The position numbers were made by a program, and so were the translations under genes. This document shows, piece by piece, positions 1 to 8,477 of a DNA stretch of 64,000 bases; positions within the stretch are counted from its first letter, which is position 1; every line of letters starts with the position of its first letter. The notes below the pieces were generated by a model, which saw only the letters and a program-made list of their open reading frames with translations, was not told the DNA's origin and made no database searches. Source of the DNA: Comamonas terrae (GTDB lineage: Bacteria > Pseudomonadota > Gammaproteobacteria > Burkholderiales > Burkholderiaceae_C); NCBI RefSeq assembly GCF_001544075.1, contig NZ_BCNT01000015.1, forward strand, positions 35,913 through 99,912, given 5' to 3'.

Positions 1-729
1 CCCGACGGCTCCGTGCTGGCGCTCGCCCCCGTCTCGGCGTTCTCGGTCTACCCGCACATCTATCCCAAGCTCACCTACAAGCCCGAGGACGCGGTCCCGG
101 TGTCTATCGGCGCCATCATGATCCACGGCTTGGCAGTGGGACCCATGGTGCCGCCGGAAGTCAGGACCCTGAAGGATTTCCTGGCATGGGCCAAAGCCAA
201 TCCCGGCAAGGCCAGCTATGGCTCCCCCGGTTCGGGGTCGCTGCCGCACCTGCTCGGCGCGCTGCTGGGCTTGCGGGCCAATGTGGAACTCAAGCACGTG
301 CCCTATCGCGGCGTGGTTCCCAGCATCACCGACCTGGTAGGTGGGCAGGTCGCTGCCACCGTGAACCCGAGCGGGGACTATCTGCAATACGTGAAAAACG
401 GCCGCCTTCGCGTATTGGCCACATCAGGGAAACGGCGCTCTCCGTTCCTGCCCGATGTCCCAACGTTCACGGAACTGGGCTATCCCGATGTCACGGCGGA
501 AGAATGGTTTGGGTTCTACGCCCCCGCCAAGGCCACGGCGGCCACGGTCGCCAGCGCCAACGCCGCGATTACCGCAGCGCTGAAGGACAAGTCGGTCATC
601 GACTCCCTGGCCGTCACCGGCCTTGTGGCCCATGGCAGCACGCCTCAGGAGATGGCGGCCGATCAGAAGGCCGAATACGAGCGCTGGGGGCCTCTGGTCA
701 GGCAAATCGGTTTCACGGCCGAGTCCTGA
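1..729 (+). CDS. Bug/TctC-family substrate-binding protein, 3' part
   Basis: The reading frame is open from the first base, so the gene starts before the window. The visible 242 residues are the last three quarters of a periplasmic solute receptor of the Bug (TctC) family, which usually has about 320-330 residues and captures small carboxylates. Family features are the PDGSVL start of the first lobe, YPHIY, the GSPGSGSLPH turn, VPYRG before a long helix, the GGQV segment and the VPTFTELGYP segment near the C-terminus. It resembles the complete receptor at 49662-50657 over the same segments, so the two are paralogues. The signal peptide lies outside the window. The ligand cannot be told from sequence. 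Confidence 0.9.
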   Translation, partial: PDGSVLALAPVSAFSVYPHIYPKLTYKPEDAVPVSIGAIMIHGLAVGPMVPPEVRTLKDFLAWAKANPGKASYGSPGSGSLPHLLGALLGLRANVELKHVPYRGVVPSITDLVGGQVAATVNPSGDYLQYVKNGRLRVLATSGKRRSPFLPDVPTFTELGYPDVTAEEWFGFYAPAKATAATVASANAAITAALKDKSVIDSLAVTGLVAHGSTPQEMAADQKAEYERWGPLVRQIGFTAES

Positions 730-942
730 ACCGCCACCTGCAGGTATTTCGGTAGGGCAGGAACGGCAATCGGCGGTCGGCCGACATTCCGGGGCCGGCG
801 ATTGCAGCATTCGCCGCTGGCGGCTGTTTTGCGCACTGCCGCATGTCTCTACCCAATGAAGCCGCAAGAGAGGAGTGCGTCACCACGAATACCACTGCAT
901 GAAGACTTCCTGAAATCCAAAAAATTCATAACGGAGACAAAG

Positions 943-2037
943 TTGTTTAAAAAAATAGCAAGCACCATTGCATTGATGGGCCTGGGAGGGCTCGCACAGG
1001 CTCAGTCATCTGTCCAGATCTACGGGATCATGGATACGGCTGTCGAAACCATGAACAACGTGGGCGCGAGCAAGTCCAGCCTCACGCGCATGCCCAATCT
1101 GTCGGGCAGCGTTCCTTCGCGCCTGGGTTTTCGCGGACGCGAGGATCTGGGCGGCGGATTGAGCGCCGCCTTCACGCTGGAAATGGGGATCGGCCCCGAT
1201 ACCGGCGCGTTCAACCAGGGCGGCCGCGGCTTTGGCCGGCAGTCTTTCATCAGCCTCAACGGCCCCTGGGGCTCGCTGGGCCTGGGCCGCCAATACACCA
1301 TGCTGTTCTGGTCCGTGCTCGATGCCGATGTGATCGGCCCCAGCCTGCACAGCATGGCCAGCCTGGACAACTACTTCCCCAATGCACGTGCCGACAATGC
1401 CATCTCCTACAAGGGGACGTTCTCGGGCCTGACGGTGGGCGCAACGTACAGCTTCGGCCGCGATGCCGTCAATGCCGGACCCAGCCCGGCCGGCACCAAC
1501 TGCGCGGGCGAAAGCAGCACGGATGCCAAGACCTGTCGCGAGTGGTCGGCCATGCTCAAGTACGATGCGGCCTCCTGGGGCGCGGCGCTGGCGCATGACG
1601 AACTGCGTGGCGGCCCGGGTGCATTCGCCGGTCTGACCAGCAGCGACAAGGTTGACAAACGTACCATGCTCAACGGCTACGTCAGGCTCGGCGGCGCAAA
1701 GATCGGCGGTGGCTACATGCGCCGCAAGAATGATGGCTACGCCGCCTCGCCACGCAACGACCTGTGGTTTTTGGGAGTCACCTACCCGATGGGCCCGTGG
1801 ACGCTGGATGCCCAGTACAACCAGCTCAAGTACAAGGACAACGCGGACAAGGGGCAGATGGTGGTTCTGCGCGGGACCTACAACCTGTCCAAGCGCACAG
1901 CGGCATACGCCTCGCTGGGTTACATGAAGAACAGCGGCAACGCGGCTTTCGGCGCCAGCAGCGCCCAGGCAGGAGGGACTCCGATGCCCGGTGTCAACCA
2001 GACAGGCTTTGGAGTGGGCTTGCGCCATACGTTCTGA
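943..2037 (+). CDS. Gram-negative porin, OmpC-like
   Basis: Outer-membrane general porin of the betaproteobacterial type, a trimeric beta-barrel for passive uptake of small solutes. I place the start at TTG 943: GGAGA sits 5 nt upstream, and the product then begins with a clean signal peptide (LFKKIASTIALMGLGGLAQA) cut before QSSVQIYG, the usual mature N-terminus of this family. The frame is open further upstream (to about 802), but that part does not look like protein. The mature barrel contains SRLGFRGREDLGGGLSA, a FGRQ-type turn and ends in GVGLRHTF, with the C-terminal Phe that BamA recognises. Total length of 364 residues is typical. It follows a Bug receptor gene by about 210 nt and is probably transcribed separately. 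Confidence 0.93.
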   Translation: MFKKIASTIALMGLGGLAQAQSSVQIYGIMDTAVETMNNVGASKSSLTRMPNLSGSVPSRLGFRGREDLGGGLSAAFTLEMGIGPDTGAFNQGGRGFGRQSFISLNGPWGSLGLGRQYTMLFWSVLDADVIGPSLHSMASLDNYFPNARADNAISYKGTFSGLTVGATYSFGRDAVNAGPSPAGTNCAGESSTDAKTCREWSAMLKYDAASWGAALAHDELRGGPGAFAGLTSSDKVDKRTMLNGYVRLGGAKIGGGYMRRKNDGYAASPRNDLWFLGVTYPMGPWTLDAQYNQLKYKDNADKGQMVVLRGTYNLSKRTAAYASLGYMKNSGNAAFGASSAQAGGTPMPGVNQTGFGVGLRHTF

Positions 2038-2347
2038 CACCGGCGCCAGTACGGCGAGCGCGGGCAGCCTGGTGGCCCGCCTCGCCTGTTGCGGGGGCGC
2101 CGGCTTTCCGGCGCCTCTCTTGTGCAGAGGCATCGTCATGGGATATACGGTGCAGTGCGCTGGCGCCGCCATCGGAGCAGGCTGCTGCTCCATGCGTTGC
2201 AGGCATTCCTCGCCAAAGCCCGAATGGCCGCAACGGATTTCGGGATGCTGAAAGCCAGGCAGATCCAGGGCACAACGGCCTGCCAGGCGCCCTGGCCGCC
2301 CATGGTGCGTGGATCGCATGCAGCCGCTCTTGCGGCACACTGGGGCG
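2038..2347. other. 310-nt intergenic stretch after the porin
   Basis: No gene is supported here. The first part holds GC-rich hairpins, including the possible porin terminator listed separately. The rest is GC-rich sequence with no convincing ribosome site or coding pattern until ATG 2348. The frame of the next gene is open back to a GTG at 2309, but no protein similarity supports that extension. Confidence 0.5.
2096..2120 (+). terminator. Possible terminator after the porin gene
   Basis: GGCGCCGG and CCGGCGCC form a perfect 8-bp stem around a CTTT loop, followed by the pyrimidine-rich TCTCTT. The U-tract is weak, so termination is only a possibility. Confidence 0.4.
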
Positions 2348-2965
2348 ATGACTGCCGCCAAATCCGCCACCGTACCCGACACCGCCCCGATGTTGTTCAG
2401 GAGCGCCAAGGCTTTCGAGGCCTGGCTGAAGAAGCATCACGCCACGTCCGGCGGCCTGTGGCTCAAGATCGCCAAGCGGGGCGCCGCTGAGCCCAGCGTC
2501 ACCTATCCCGAGGCGGTGGAGATCGCGCTCTGCTGGGGTTGGATCGACGGCCAGAAGAAAGGCCTGGACGAGCAGCACTTTCTGCAGCGCTTCACGCCGC
2601 GGCGTGCGCGCAGCATCTGGTCGAAGATCAATGTCGACAAGGCCGAGGCGCTCATTGCGGCAGGCCGCATGCAGGCGCCGGGGCTCGCGCAGGTCGACGC
2701 CGCCAAGGCCGACGGGCGCTGGGCCCGGGCCTACGACGGCGCGCGCACCTCCACGGTGCCCGGGGACCTGACGGCGGCGCTGGAGGCCGAGCCCCGGGCC
2801 AAGGCCTTTTTTGCAGCGCTCAATGCGTCCAATCGCTATGCGGTGCTGTGGCGCATCCAGACGGCCGTGAAAGCCGAGACGCGTGCCAGGCGTATCGCCC
2901 AGCTGGTGCAGATGCTCGCGCGCGGCGAAACCATCCATCTCTTCAAGCCCCGGGACAAGGGCTGA
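2348..2965 (+). CDS. YdeI/OmdA family protein
   Basis: A 205-residue soluble protein of the YdeI (OmpD-associated, OmdA) family, which occurs widely in bacteria and has no settled biochemical role. The family pattern is clear: an early FRSAKAFEAWLKKHH segment, VTYPEAVEIALCWGWIDGQ in the middle, then FTPRRARSIWSKIN, and a C-terminal helical part with RRIAQLVQMLARGE. ATG 2348 is preferred over GTG 2309, although the upstream GGGGCG is a poor ribosome site. It has no obvious partner: the porin lies upstream and a convergent XRE regulator downstream. Confidence 0.82.
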   Translation: MTAAKSATVPDTAPMLFRSAKAFEAWLKKHHATSGGLWLKIAKRGAAEPSVTYPEAVEIALCWGWIDGQKKGLDEQHFLQRFTPRRARSIWSKINVDKAEALIAAGRMQAPGLAQVDAAKADGRWARAYDGARTSTVPGDLTAALEAEPRAKAFFAALNASNRYAVLWRIQTAVKAETRARRIAQLVQMLARGETIHLFKPRDKG

Positions 2966-3033
2966 CGGCCGGGTGGCAGGATCATGGGGCGCATCGGACC
3001 CCGGGCCGCGAAGAGCCGCAGCGAAAGGCCGGC

Positions 3034-3480
3034 TCAGAGCAGCGGACTTTTGAAAAAATCCAGCGCGGCCTTGGCGCTGGCGAAATTGCGCTCGATCTGT
3101 GCCTGCTGTTCCGGGGTGGCGGCCATCTTGATGCCGAGATCCAGCGGGGCCTTCGAACTCTTTGATTCGCCCGTCGCGCGGGCGGCCACCGCATCGCTGC
3201 CCGCCGCCTGCTGGGGAGGCGGCGCAGCTGCGAGCAGCCGGGTCAGATCCAGCGCGGGATTGAGCTGCCACAGGCAGGACACATAGGTGGCCATGGCCAC
3301 GGCCGGATCGCCGCGCTCTATGCGCGCCATGGTGGGCTGGGAAATGCCCAGCCTGGCGGCCCACTGCGCCTGGGTCTCGCCCCGGCTCTTGCGTTGCTGG
3401 ACGATGCGCTGTGCCAGTTGCTCGATCTGCGCAAGAATGGCGGGCGGAAACTCTGCGGGACTGGTGTTCTGACGGGGCAT
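3034..3480 (-). CDS. Small XRE-family transcriptional regulator
   Basis: A 148-residue DNA-binding protein. The N-terminal half is a Cro/C1-type helix-turn-helix (RGETQAQWAARLGISQPTMA, then RIERGDPAVAMATYVSCLW at about residues 28-67). The C-terminal half is Ala/Gln-rich and ends in a short helix rich in F and A. ATG 3480 gives the MPRQNTS start; the frame remains open upstream, but that part looks non-coding. The gene lies just downstream of the large helicase gene on the same strand (about 100 nt gap) and could be co-transcribed with it. It has the size of a HipB/HigA-type regulator, but no toxin gene is adjacent. Confidence 0.85.
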   Translation of the reverse strand: MPRQNTSPAEFPPAILAQIEQLAQRIVQQRKSRGETQAQWAARLGISQPTMARIERGDPAVAMATYVSCLWQLNPALDLTRLLAAAPPPQQAAGSDAVAARATGESKSSKAPLDLGIKMAATPEQQAQIERNFASAKAALDFFKSPLL

Positions 3481-3580
3481 GGCGCCAATGGTAGTGGCGC
3501 GGCAATGCGGCAGCCCGCGCATTGCCGCAATTTCCGAGGTTTTCCGCCGGTTGCCGGCCGGATCGGCGCCGTCTGCCCAA

Positions 3581-6500
3581 TCAGCCCGGCAGCCGGTACA
3601 GCGTGCCGTTGAAGTCCACGGCGGCGCTGGCATGCAGGGCATCGAGCTGGGCCAGCACCAGCTCGCGCACCGGGGCCGTCACGGCGTTCAGGCCCAGCAG
3701 CCGGGCCACGGCGGCGGGCAGCTCGTCGCGCTGGCCGCCCAGGCTGGCCTTGAGCGCCTGCACAATGGCCTGGCGGATTTCGGATGGCGGCAGGCAGTCG
3801 GGGCGGCGCAGATGGGCCGAGGTCGCTGCGGCCCGGTTGCGCACCCGCACCGTGCGGCCGGGCAGGTCCAGGAACCCGTTCTCGGCGGTGATGGCCCGGT
3901 CGGCCAGCAGGGCATCGCGGGCCTGCTCCAGCGCCTCGCGGATGCGGCTGCCCGCGCGTTGCAGGCCCCAGAGCGTGCGCATGCGGGTGACCAGCTCGTC
4001 GAAGTGCACCGGCCCTTCCTGCTCCACCACCTGCAGTGCCAGCTGGGCCAGGCGCGAGGTCGGCACGCTGTGCAGCTCCTGATCGGGGGCCTCGAAATAG
4101 GCCTCCGTGTACGGCATGCCGGCGGGGGCAGGGGACGCGGCCTCGGCCAGAGGCGTGCGCTCTATTGTTTCGATAGCGGCTGGCGCCGGTGCAATGGGGG
4201 CTGACGGCGGATCCTGTTCAAATTCCAGCCTCGCAGCCTGTACCGCGGCCAGCACTTTCTCGGTCTCGGCTTGCGGCTGGCGGAACCAGTCGCAGCTCCA
4301 GATGCGGTGCAGCTTCCAGCCATGGCCTTCGAGCACGGCCTGGCGCAGGCGGTCGCGGTCACGGGCCGAGCGGCTGCTGTGGTAGCTGGCGCCGTCGCAC
4401 TCGATGCCCAGCAGATAGCGGCCCGGCCGCTGCGGATCGACCACGGCCAGGTCGATGAAGAAGCCGGCAATGCCGATCTGGGGCTCGACCTGGAGTCCGT
4501 GCGCAGTCAAGGCCTGGAGCACGTCTTCCTCGAGCGGCGACTCCGGCGCGCGCCCGCTGCGGCCCGCCAGCGCCAGCTGGCCGGTGGCCGCGTATTGCAG
4601 AAAGACCTTGAGCGCCGCCACGCCCTTGCCCTTGCCGCGCTCCAGGTCGATATCGTCGGCCGTGATGGACGAAAACACCTCGCAGCGCTGCTTGGCGCGC
4701 GAGATCAGCACGTTCAGGCGGCGCTCGCCGCCATCGGCGCTCACCGGGCCGAAGCGCATGGGCAGATAGCCCTGGGCGTTGCGCGCATAGGCGACCGAGA
4801 TGAAGATCACATCGCGCTCGTCGCCCTGCACGTTCTCGAGGTTCTTGATGAAGAAGGGCTCATTGGGATGAGCCACGAAGAAAGGCTCGGCCTCGGGCTG
4901 CTGGCGGCGCAGCAGCTCCAGCTCGTCCTGGATGGCGATTTTCTGCTGCAGCGAGAATGCGGCCACGCCCAGGCTCAGCTGCGGCGTGAGCAGCGCATGC
5001 TGCATGATGGCGCGGGCAATGGTCCGGGCCTCGACGCGGTTGACGCGCGTGCCGCCGCTGTCGAATCGCCCTTCGGGCAGATGGTTGAAGCGCAGCCCCA
5101 TGCCGGCGCGGGCCGTGTAGGGGCTGGGCACGATGAACAGCGCGCTGTTGTAGAACTGCTGGTTGGACACGGCGATCAGCGACTGGTGGCGGCTGCGGTA
5201 GTGCCAGCGCAGCATGAGCTGGGGCATGCCCTTGGCCAGGCACAGGCTCAGAATGCTCTCGACATCGGCGGCGCCGGCGACCGGCGAATCGCCTTCCTCG
5301 TCGTCGAATTCGTCCTGCTCGCTGGTCATGCGCGAGAAAAAGCGCGTGGGCGGCAGCTGGCGGTCGTCGCCCACCACCACGAGCTGCCTGCAGCGGGCCA
5401 TCGCACCCAGCGCATCCACGGGCTCGATCTGGCTGGCTTCGTCGATCACCAGCAGGTCGAACTCCACGGCGCCGGGCTCCAGGAACTGGGCCACGGACAA
5501 CGGGCTCATCATGAACACGGGCTTGATGGCCTGCACGGCCTCGCCTGCATGCTTGAACAGCTTGCGCAGCGGCATGTGGCCGCGCTTGCGCGCTATCTCT
5601 CCGTTGAGCACGCCCATGGGGCCCATGCCGCAGGCCCCGCGCGGCACCTGCTCGTAATGGGCGAGGGCGGACTGGGCGCGCGCCAGCTCTATGCGTTCGA
5701 TGTCCAGGGCGCGGAAGCGGCGCACCTTCTGGCTGTGCTGATCGCCGTTGAAACCTACGAGCTGCGGCGCGCTCTGCGTGGCCTGGCGCAGCAGGGCCTC
5801 GTAGTAGGCGCGCTCGAACGCTGGGGCGAGCGCATCCGGCGCCAGGGCCTGCTGCTCCATCTGCTCTACCAGGGGCGCCAGACCGGCATGGCGCGCCTGG
5901 AGGCGGATGGCATGGTATGAGGTCCAGTCCAGCAGCGCTGCCGGCCGGGCCAGCCATTGTTCCAGGCGCTCCTCCAGTGCTTGCAAAGGAATAGCGCTCA
6001 GCGCTGGTGCTCCAAAGGATTCCTCAATGTCCAACTGGTAATTTGCAAGTATGGTCTGCGCAATAAGCTCTAGTTTCTGTAGCGATGTGGCGGCCGTCGC
6101 GGCCAGCTCGGCGCAATGCGCGGGTGACGGCAATCGGGCATAGAGCTGGCGGAAGGCCTCGCTGCGGCCCTGGCCGTCGGTCCCCTCCATCCAGCGCAGC
6201 ACGGTGCGCAGCTGCTCCCAGTCGCTTTGCTCGCCGTGCCAGAGCTGGCCGAAGGCGGTGGCGCCATCCGCGTCCTGCCGGGCCAGAGCCTGGCGCAGGG
6301 CCTGGGCCTGCATCAGGCTGTCCAGCAGCTGCAGGCGCTCGGTTCTTGCGGCAGGCAGCGCCGCCTTGAGGTGGGCCTTGACGCTGGCGACCGCCTGGCG
6401 GTAGCTGCCGTTGAAGATGCGAAACAGCGAATCGCCATGGGCGGCAATGCTCTGGCGGGCGCCATTCCAGTCTTGCTGCCAGGCCGATGCCGCAAAGCGG

Positions 6501-8422
6501 CTGTCAAGCTCGGCGGCCAGGCTGCCCAGCTGCGTGCCGGATTCCAGCAGCTTTTGCAGCTGGCCCAGGCCGTGGCTCCAGATCCCATGGGCGACGGCCT
6601 GCCGGTCCAGCGCCGGGGCCGAAGCCAGTTGCCGCGCCAGGGCGATCTGCTCGTGGATCGCCTGCATGTCTTCGGGCGGTGGCGCCTGCAGCGATTGCGC
6701 CAGCTGCCTGCTGTCTTGCAGCAGCTGCTGCAACGCCTGCCGCAGCGCCGGCAGCTGCTGCTGGAAGCGCTCTGCATCGAGCTTGAGCAGGGCCGGGTGG
6801 GCCACGCCGCGCCAGGGGTGGCGGGCAACGGGCGCCACCTTGGCGGCGGCCTGGTGCAGGGCCTGCACGGTCTGGCGGCGGTCCTGGAATTGCTGGGGCG
6901 TCCAGCTGGCGGCGCCTTGCAGCAGGTCGGGCAGATGGGCGATCTGCACCGCGTCCAGCCGGGCCAGCTGGCCGAGGATCTGGTAGGGCGTGAGTGCGCA
7001 GGGCGCCAGCGGAGCATGCATGGTCTCGCTGTGCGCATTGAGCTGCTGCTGCACGCTGGTGAGCTCGCCGATGATCTGGTCGCGATGCTCCACGCGGGGG
7101 CGGCCCAGGTCGCGCGTGGCCTTGAGCTCCTCGAGCACCTTGCGCTTGTTGGCATGGTGGCTGTGCAGCTCCAGGCAGGCCGGGCCCAGGCCCACGGACC
7201 CGAGGCGGCGATTGACCACTTCCAGCGCCGCCATCTTTTCGGAGATGAACAGCACCTTCTTGCCGTCGGCAATCGCGGCGGCGATCACATTCGTGATGGT
7301 CTGGGACTTGCCGGTGCCCGGCGGACCCTGGATCACCAGGTTCTCGCCGCGGCGCACGGCTTCGATGGCCAGGGACTGCGAGCTGTCCGCATCGACCACA
7401 TGGCGCTGGCTGTCCACGGGAACCAGGCGGTCCACGTCGGCATCCTCGGGAAAGATGCGTTCGCGGGCCTCGAAGCCGTCATGCAAGGCCGCGGCAATCA
7501 GCGAGTGCCGGTCGAGGCGCTTGCCGTCAGGCCAGGTGCCCGCGTCCAGGTCGCGGTACATGAGGAACTTGGCAAAGCTGAAAAAGCCCAGCGTCATGGC
7601 ATGGGGCAGTACCTGCCAGCCGGGCTGGGAGGCGGCCACGGCGGCGACCTGTTCCAGGTACCCGGCCGGATCGAAGTCTTCGCCTGCCTTGAATTCGGGC
7701 AGTTCCAGGCCGAAGTCGGCCTTGAGCTTGGCGGCCAGCGACAGGTTCTCGGCCGCGTCCTCCTGCAGCCAGGAAAGGGTGAAGCGCTGGGCCGCGCTTT
7801 GGCGCTCCAGGGCCACGGGCAGCAGGATCAACGGAGCAAGGCGCGGCTTGTCGGGCGCGTTGCGGTCGAACCACTGCAGCTGGCCCAGGGCCAGGAACAG
7901 GATGTTGACGCCTTGCTCCTCGATGAAGGTGCGGGCGTTGTAGTACATGTCCAGCAGGCGGCGCTGCAGCTTGTCCGTGGTCAGCCGTGTCTGCAGCCCC
8001 AGGTCGCGGTGGCGCAGGGCTATGCCGCGCTCGTCGGGCATGTCGCCCGCGCCGTCGGCACCGTCTTCAGGCTGGGGCAGGGCAGGCGACGCCAGGCCTG
8101 CCGCATCGGCATCGGCATCGGGGGCCTGGGCCGGCTCGTCCGCCTTGGCGGGCACAAAGCGCATGGCCCTGTTTTCTTCGACCATCAGCCGATAGATTTC
8201 GGGCGTGAGCTCGTCGGCGAAATGCAGCAGCCTGGCGCTGCCGGACTGGGGCAGGCTCAGCAGCCGGTTGCGGGTGGACAGGTCCAGCAGAGTCTGGCGG
8301 CTTTTTTCGAGCTGGCGGGCGACGGGGCAAGCGGGCGCAGCGGCGCCGGCAGGCTCCGCGCCTGAAAGCGCTGGCGCGGAGCTGTCGTCGGCGCCGTGAT
8401 TCAGATTCACATGGGCGGACAT
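3581..8422 (-). CDS. DUF4011/SF1 helicase/Vsr-like nuclease/DUF3320 protein
   Basis: A 1613-residue multidomain protein. After a short leader comes a DUF4011-type region (LEKSRQTLLDLSTRNRLLSL). Then follows a superfamily 1 helicase split by a long helical insert: Walker A GPPGTGKS near residue 365, Walker B LLVIDEASQ, GDDRQLPPT, WHYRSRH, and a C-terminal motor with NVQGDERDVIF and LNVLISRAK. Next is a Vsr/MTES_1575-like nuclease domain (LEEDVLQAL, FFIDLAVVDP, GIECDGASYH, about residues 1280-1380). A winged-helix-like DUF3320 region (about 1455-1510) follows, then a basic tail. Proteins of this architecture occur singly, often in defence islands, and as I recall the type is called Hhe among antiphage candidates. 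It probably unwinds and cuts foreign nucleic acid, which is an inference. A stretch of lower GC lies inside the gene at about 5985-6080. Confidence 0.9.
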   Translation of the reverse strand: MSAHVNLNHGADDSSAPALSGAEPAGAAAPACPVARQLEKSRQTLLDLSTRNRLLSLPQSGSARLLHFADELTPEIYRLMVEENRAMRFVPAKADEPAQAPDADADAAGLASPALPQPEDGADGAGDMPDERGIALRHRDLGLQTRLTTDKLQRRLLDMYYNARTFIEEQGVNILFLALGQLQWFDRNAPDKPRLAPLILLPVALERQSAAQRFTLSWLQEDAAENLSLAAKLKADFGLELPEFKAGEDFDPAGYLEQVAAVAASQPGWQVLPHAMTLGFFSFAKFLMYRDLDAGTWPDGKRLDRHSLIAAALHDGFEARERIFPEDADVDRLVPVDSQRHVVDADSSQSLAIEAVRRGENLVIQGPPGTGKSQTITNVIAAAIADGKKVLFISEKMAALEVVNRRLGSVGLGPACLELHSHHANKRKVLEELKATRDLGRPRVEHRDQIIGELTSVQQQLNAHSETMHAPLAPCALTPYQILGQLARLDAVQIAHLPDLLQGAASWTPQQFQDRRQTVQALHQAAAKVAPVARHPWRGVAHPALLKLDAERFQQQLPALRQALQQLLQDSRQLAQSLQAPPPEDMQAIHEQIALARQLASAPALDRQAVAHGIWSHGLGQLQKLLESGTQLGSLAAELDSRFAASAWQQDWNGARQSIAAHGDSLFRIFNGSYRQAVASVKAHLKAALPAARTERLQLLDSLMQAQALRQALARQDADGATAFGQLWHGEQSDWEQLRTVLRWMEGTDGQGRSEAFRQLYARLPSPAHCAELAATAATSLQKLELIAQTILANYQLDIEESFGAPALSAIPLQALEERLEQWLARPAALLDWTSYHAIRLQARHAGLAPLVEQMEQQALAPDALAPAFERAYYEALLRQATQSAPQLVGFNGDQHSQKVRRFRALDIERIELARAQSALAHYEQVPRGACGMGPMGVLNGEIARKRGHMPLRKLFKHAGEAVQAIKPVFMMSPLSVAQFLEPGAVEFDLLVIDEASQIEPVDALGAMARCRQLVVVGDDRQLPPTRFFSRMTSEQDEFDDEEGDSPVAGAADVESILSLCLAKGMPQLMLRWHYRSRHQSLIAVSNQQFYNSALFIVPSPYTARAGMGLRFNHLPEGRFDSGGTRVNRVEARTIARAIMQHALLTPQLSLGVAAFSLQQKIAIQDELELLRRQQPEAEPFFVAHPNEPFFIKNLENVQGDERDVIFISVAYARNAQGYLPMRFGPVSADGGERRLNVLISRAKQRCEVFSSITADDIDLERGKGKGVAALKVFLQYAATGQLALAGRSGRAPESPLEEDVLQALTAHGLQVEPQIGIAGFFIDLAVVDPQRPGRYLLGIECDGASYHSSRSARDRDRLRQAVLEGHGWKLHRIWSCDWFRQPQAETEKVLAAVQAARLEFEQDPPSAPIAPAPAAIETIERTPLAEAASPAPAGMPYTEAYFEAPDQELHSVPTSRLAQLALQVVEQEGPVHFDELVTRMRTLWGLQRAGSRIREALEQARDALLADRAITAENGFLDLPGRTVRVRNRAAATSAHLRRPDCLPPSEIRQAIVQALKASLGGQRDELPAAVARLLGLNAVTAPVRELVLAQLDALHASAAVDFNGTLYRLPG

Positions 8423-8477
8423 GGATTTTCCGGGTCAATCAGTTGGCACTGACTGTACTGGGAAATCCGGCCCGCCC

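Noticed and set aside
3034..3480. Toxin-antitoxin pair at the small XRE regulator
   Set aside because: No small toxin-like gene adjoins it; neighbours are a YdeI-like gene on the other strand and the large helicase.
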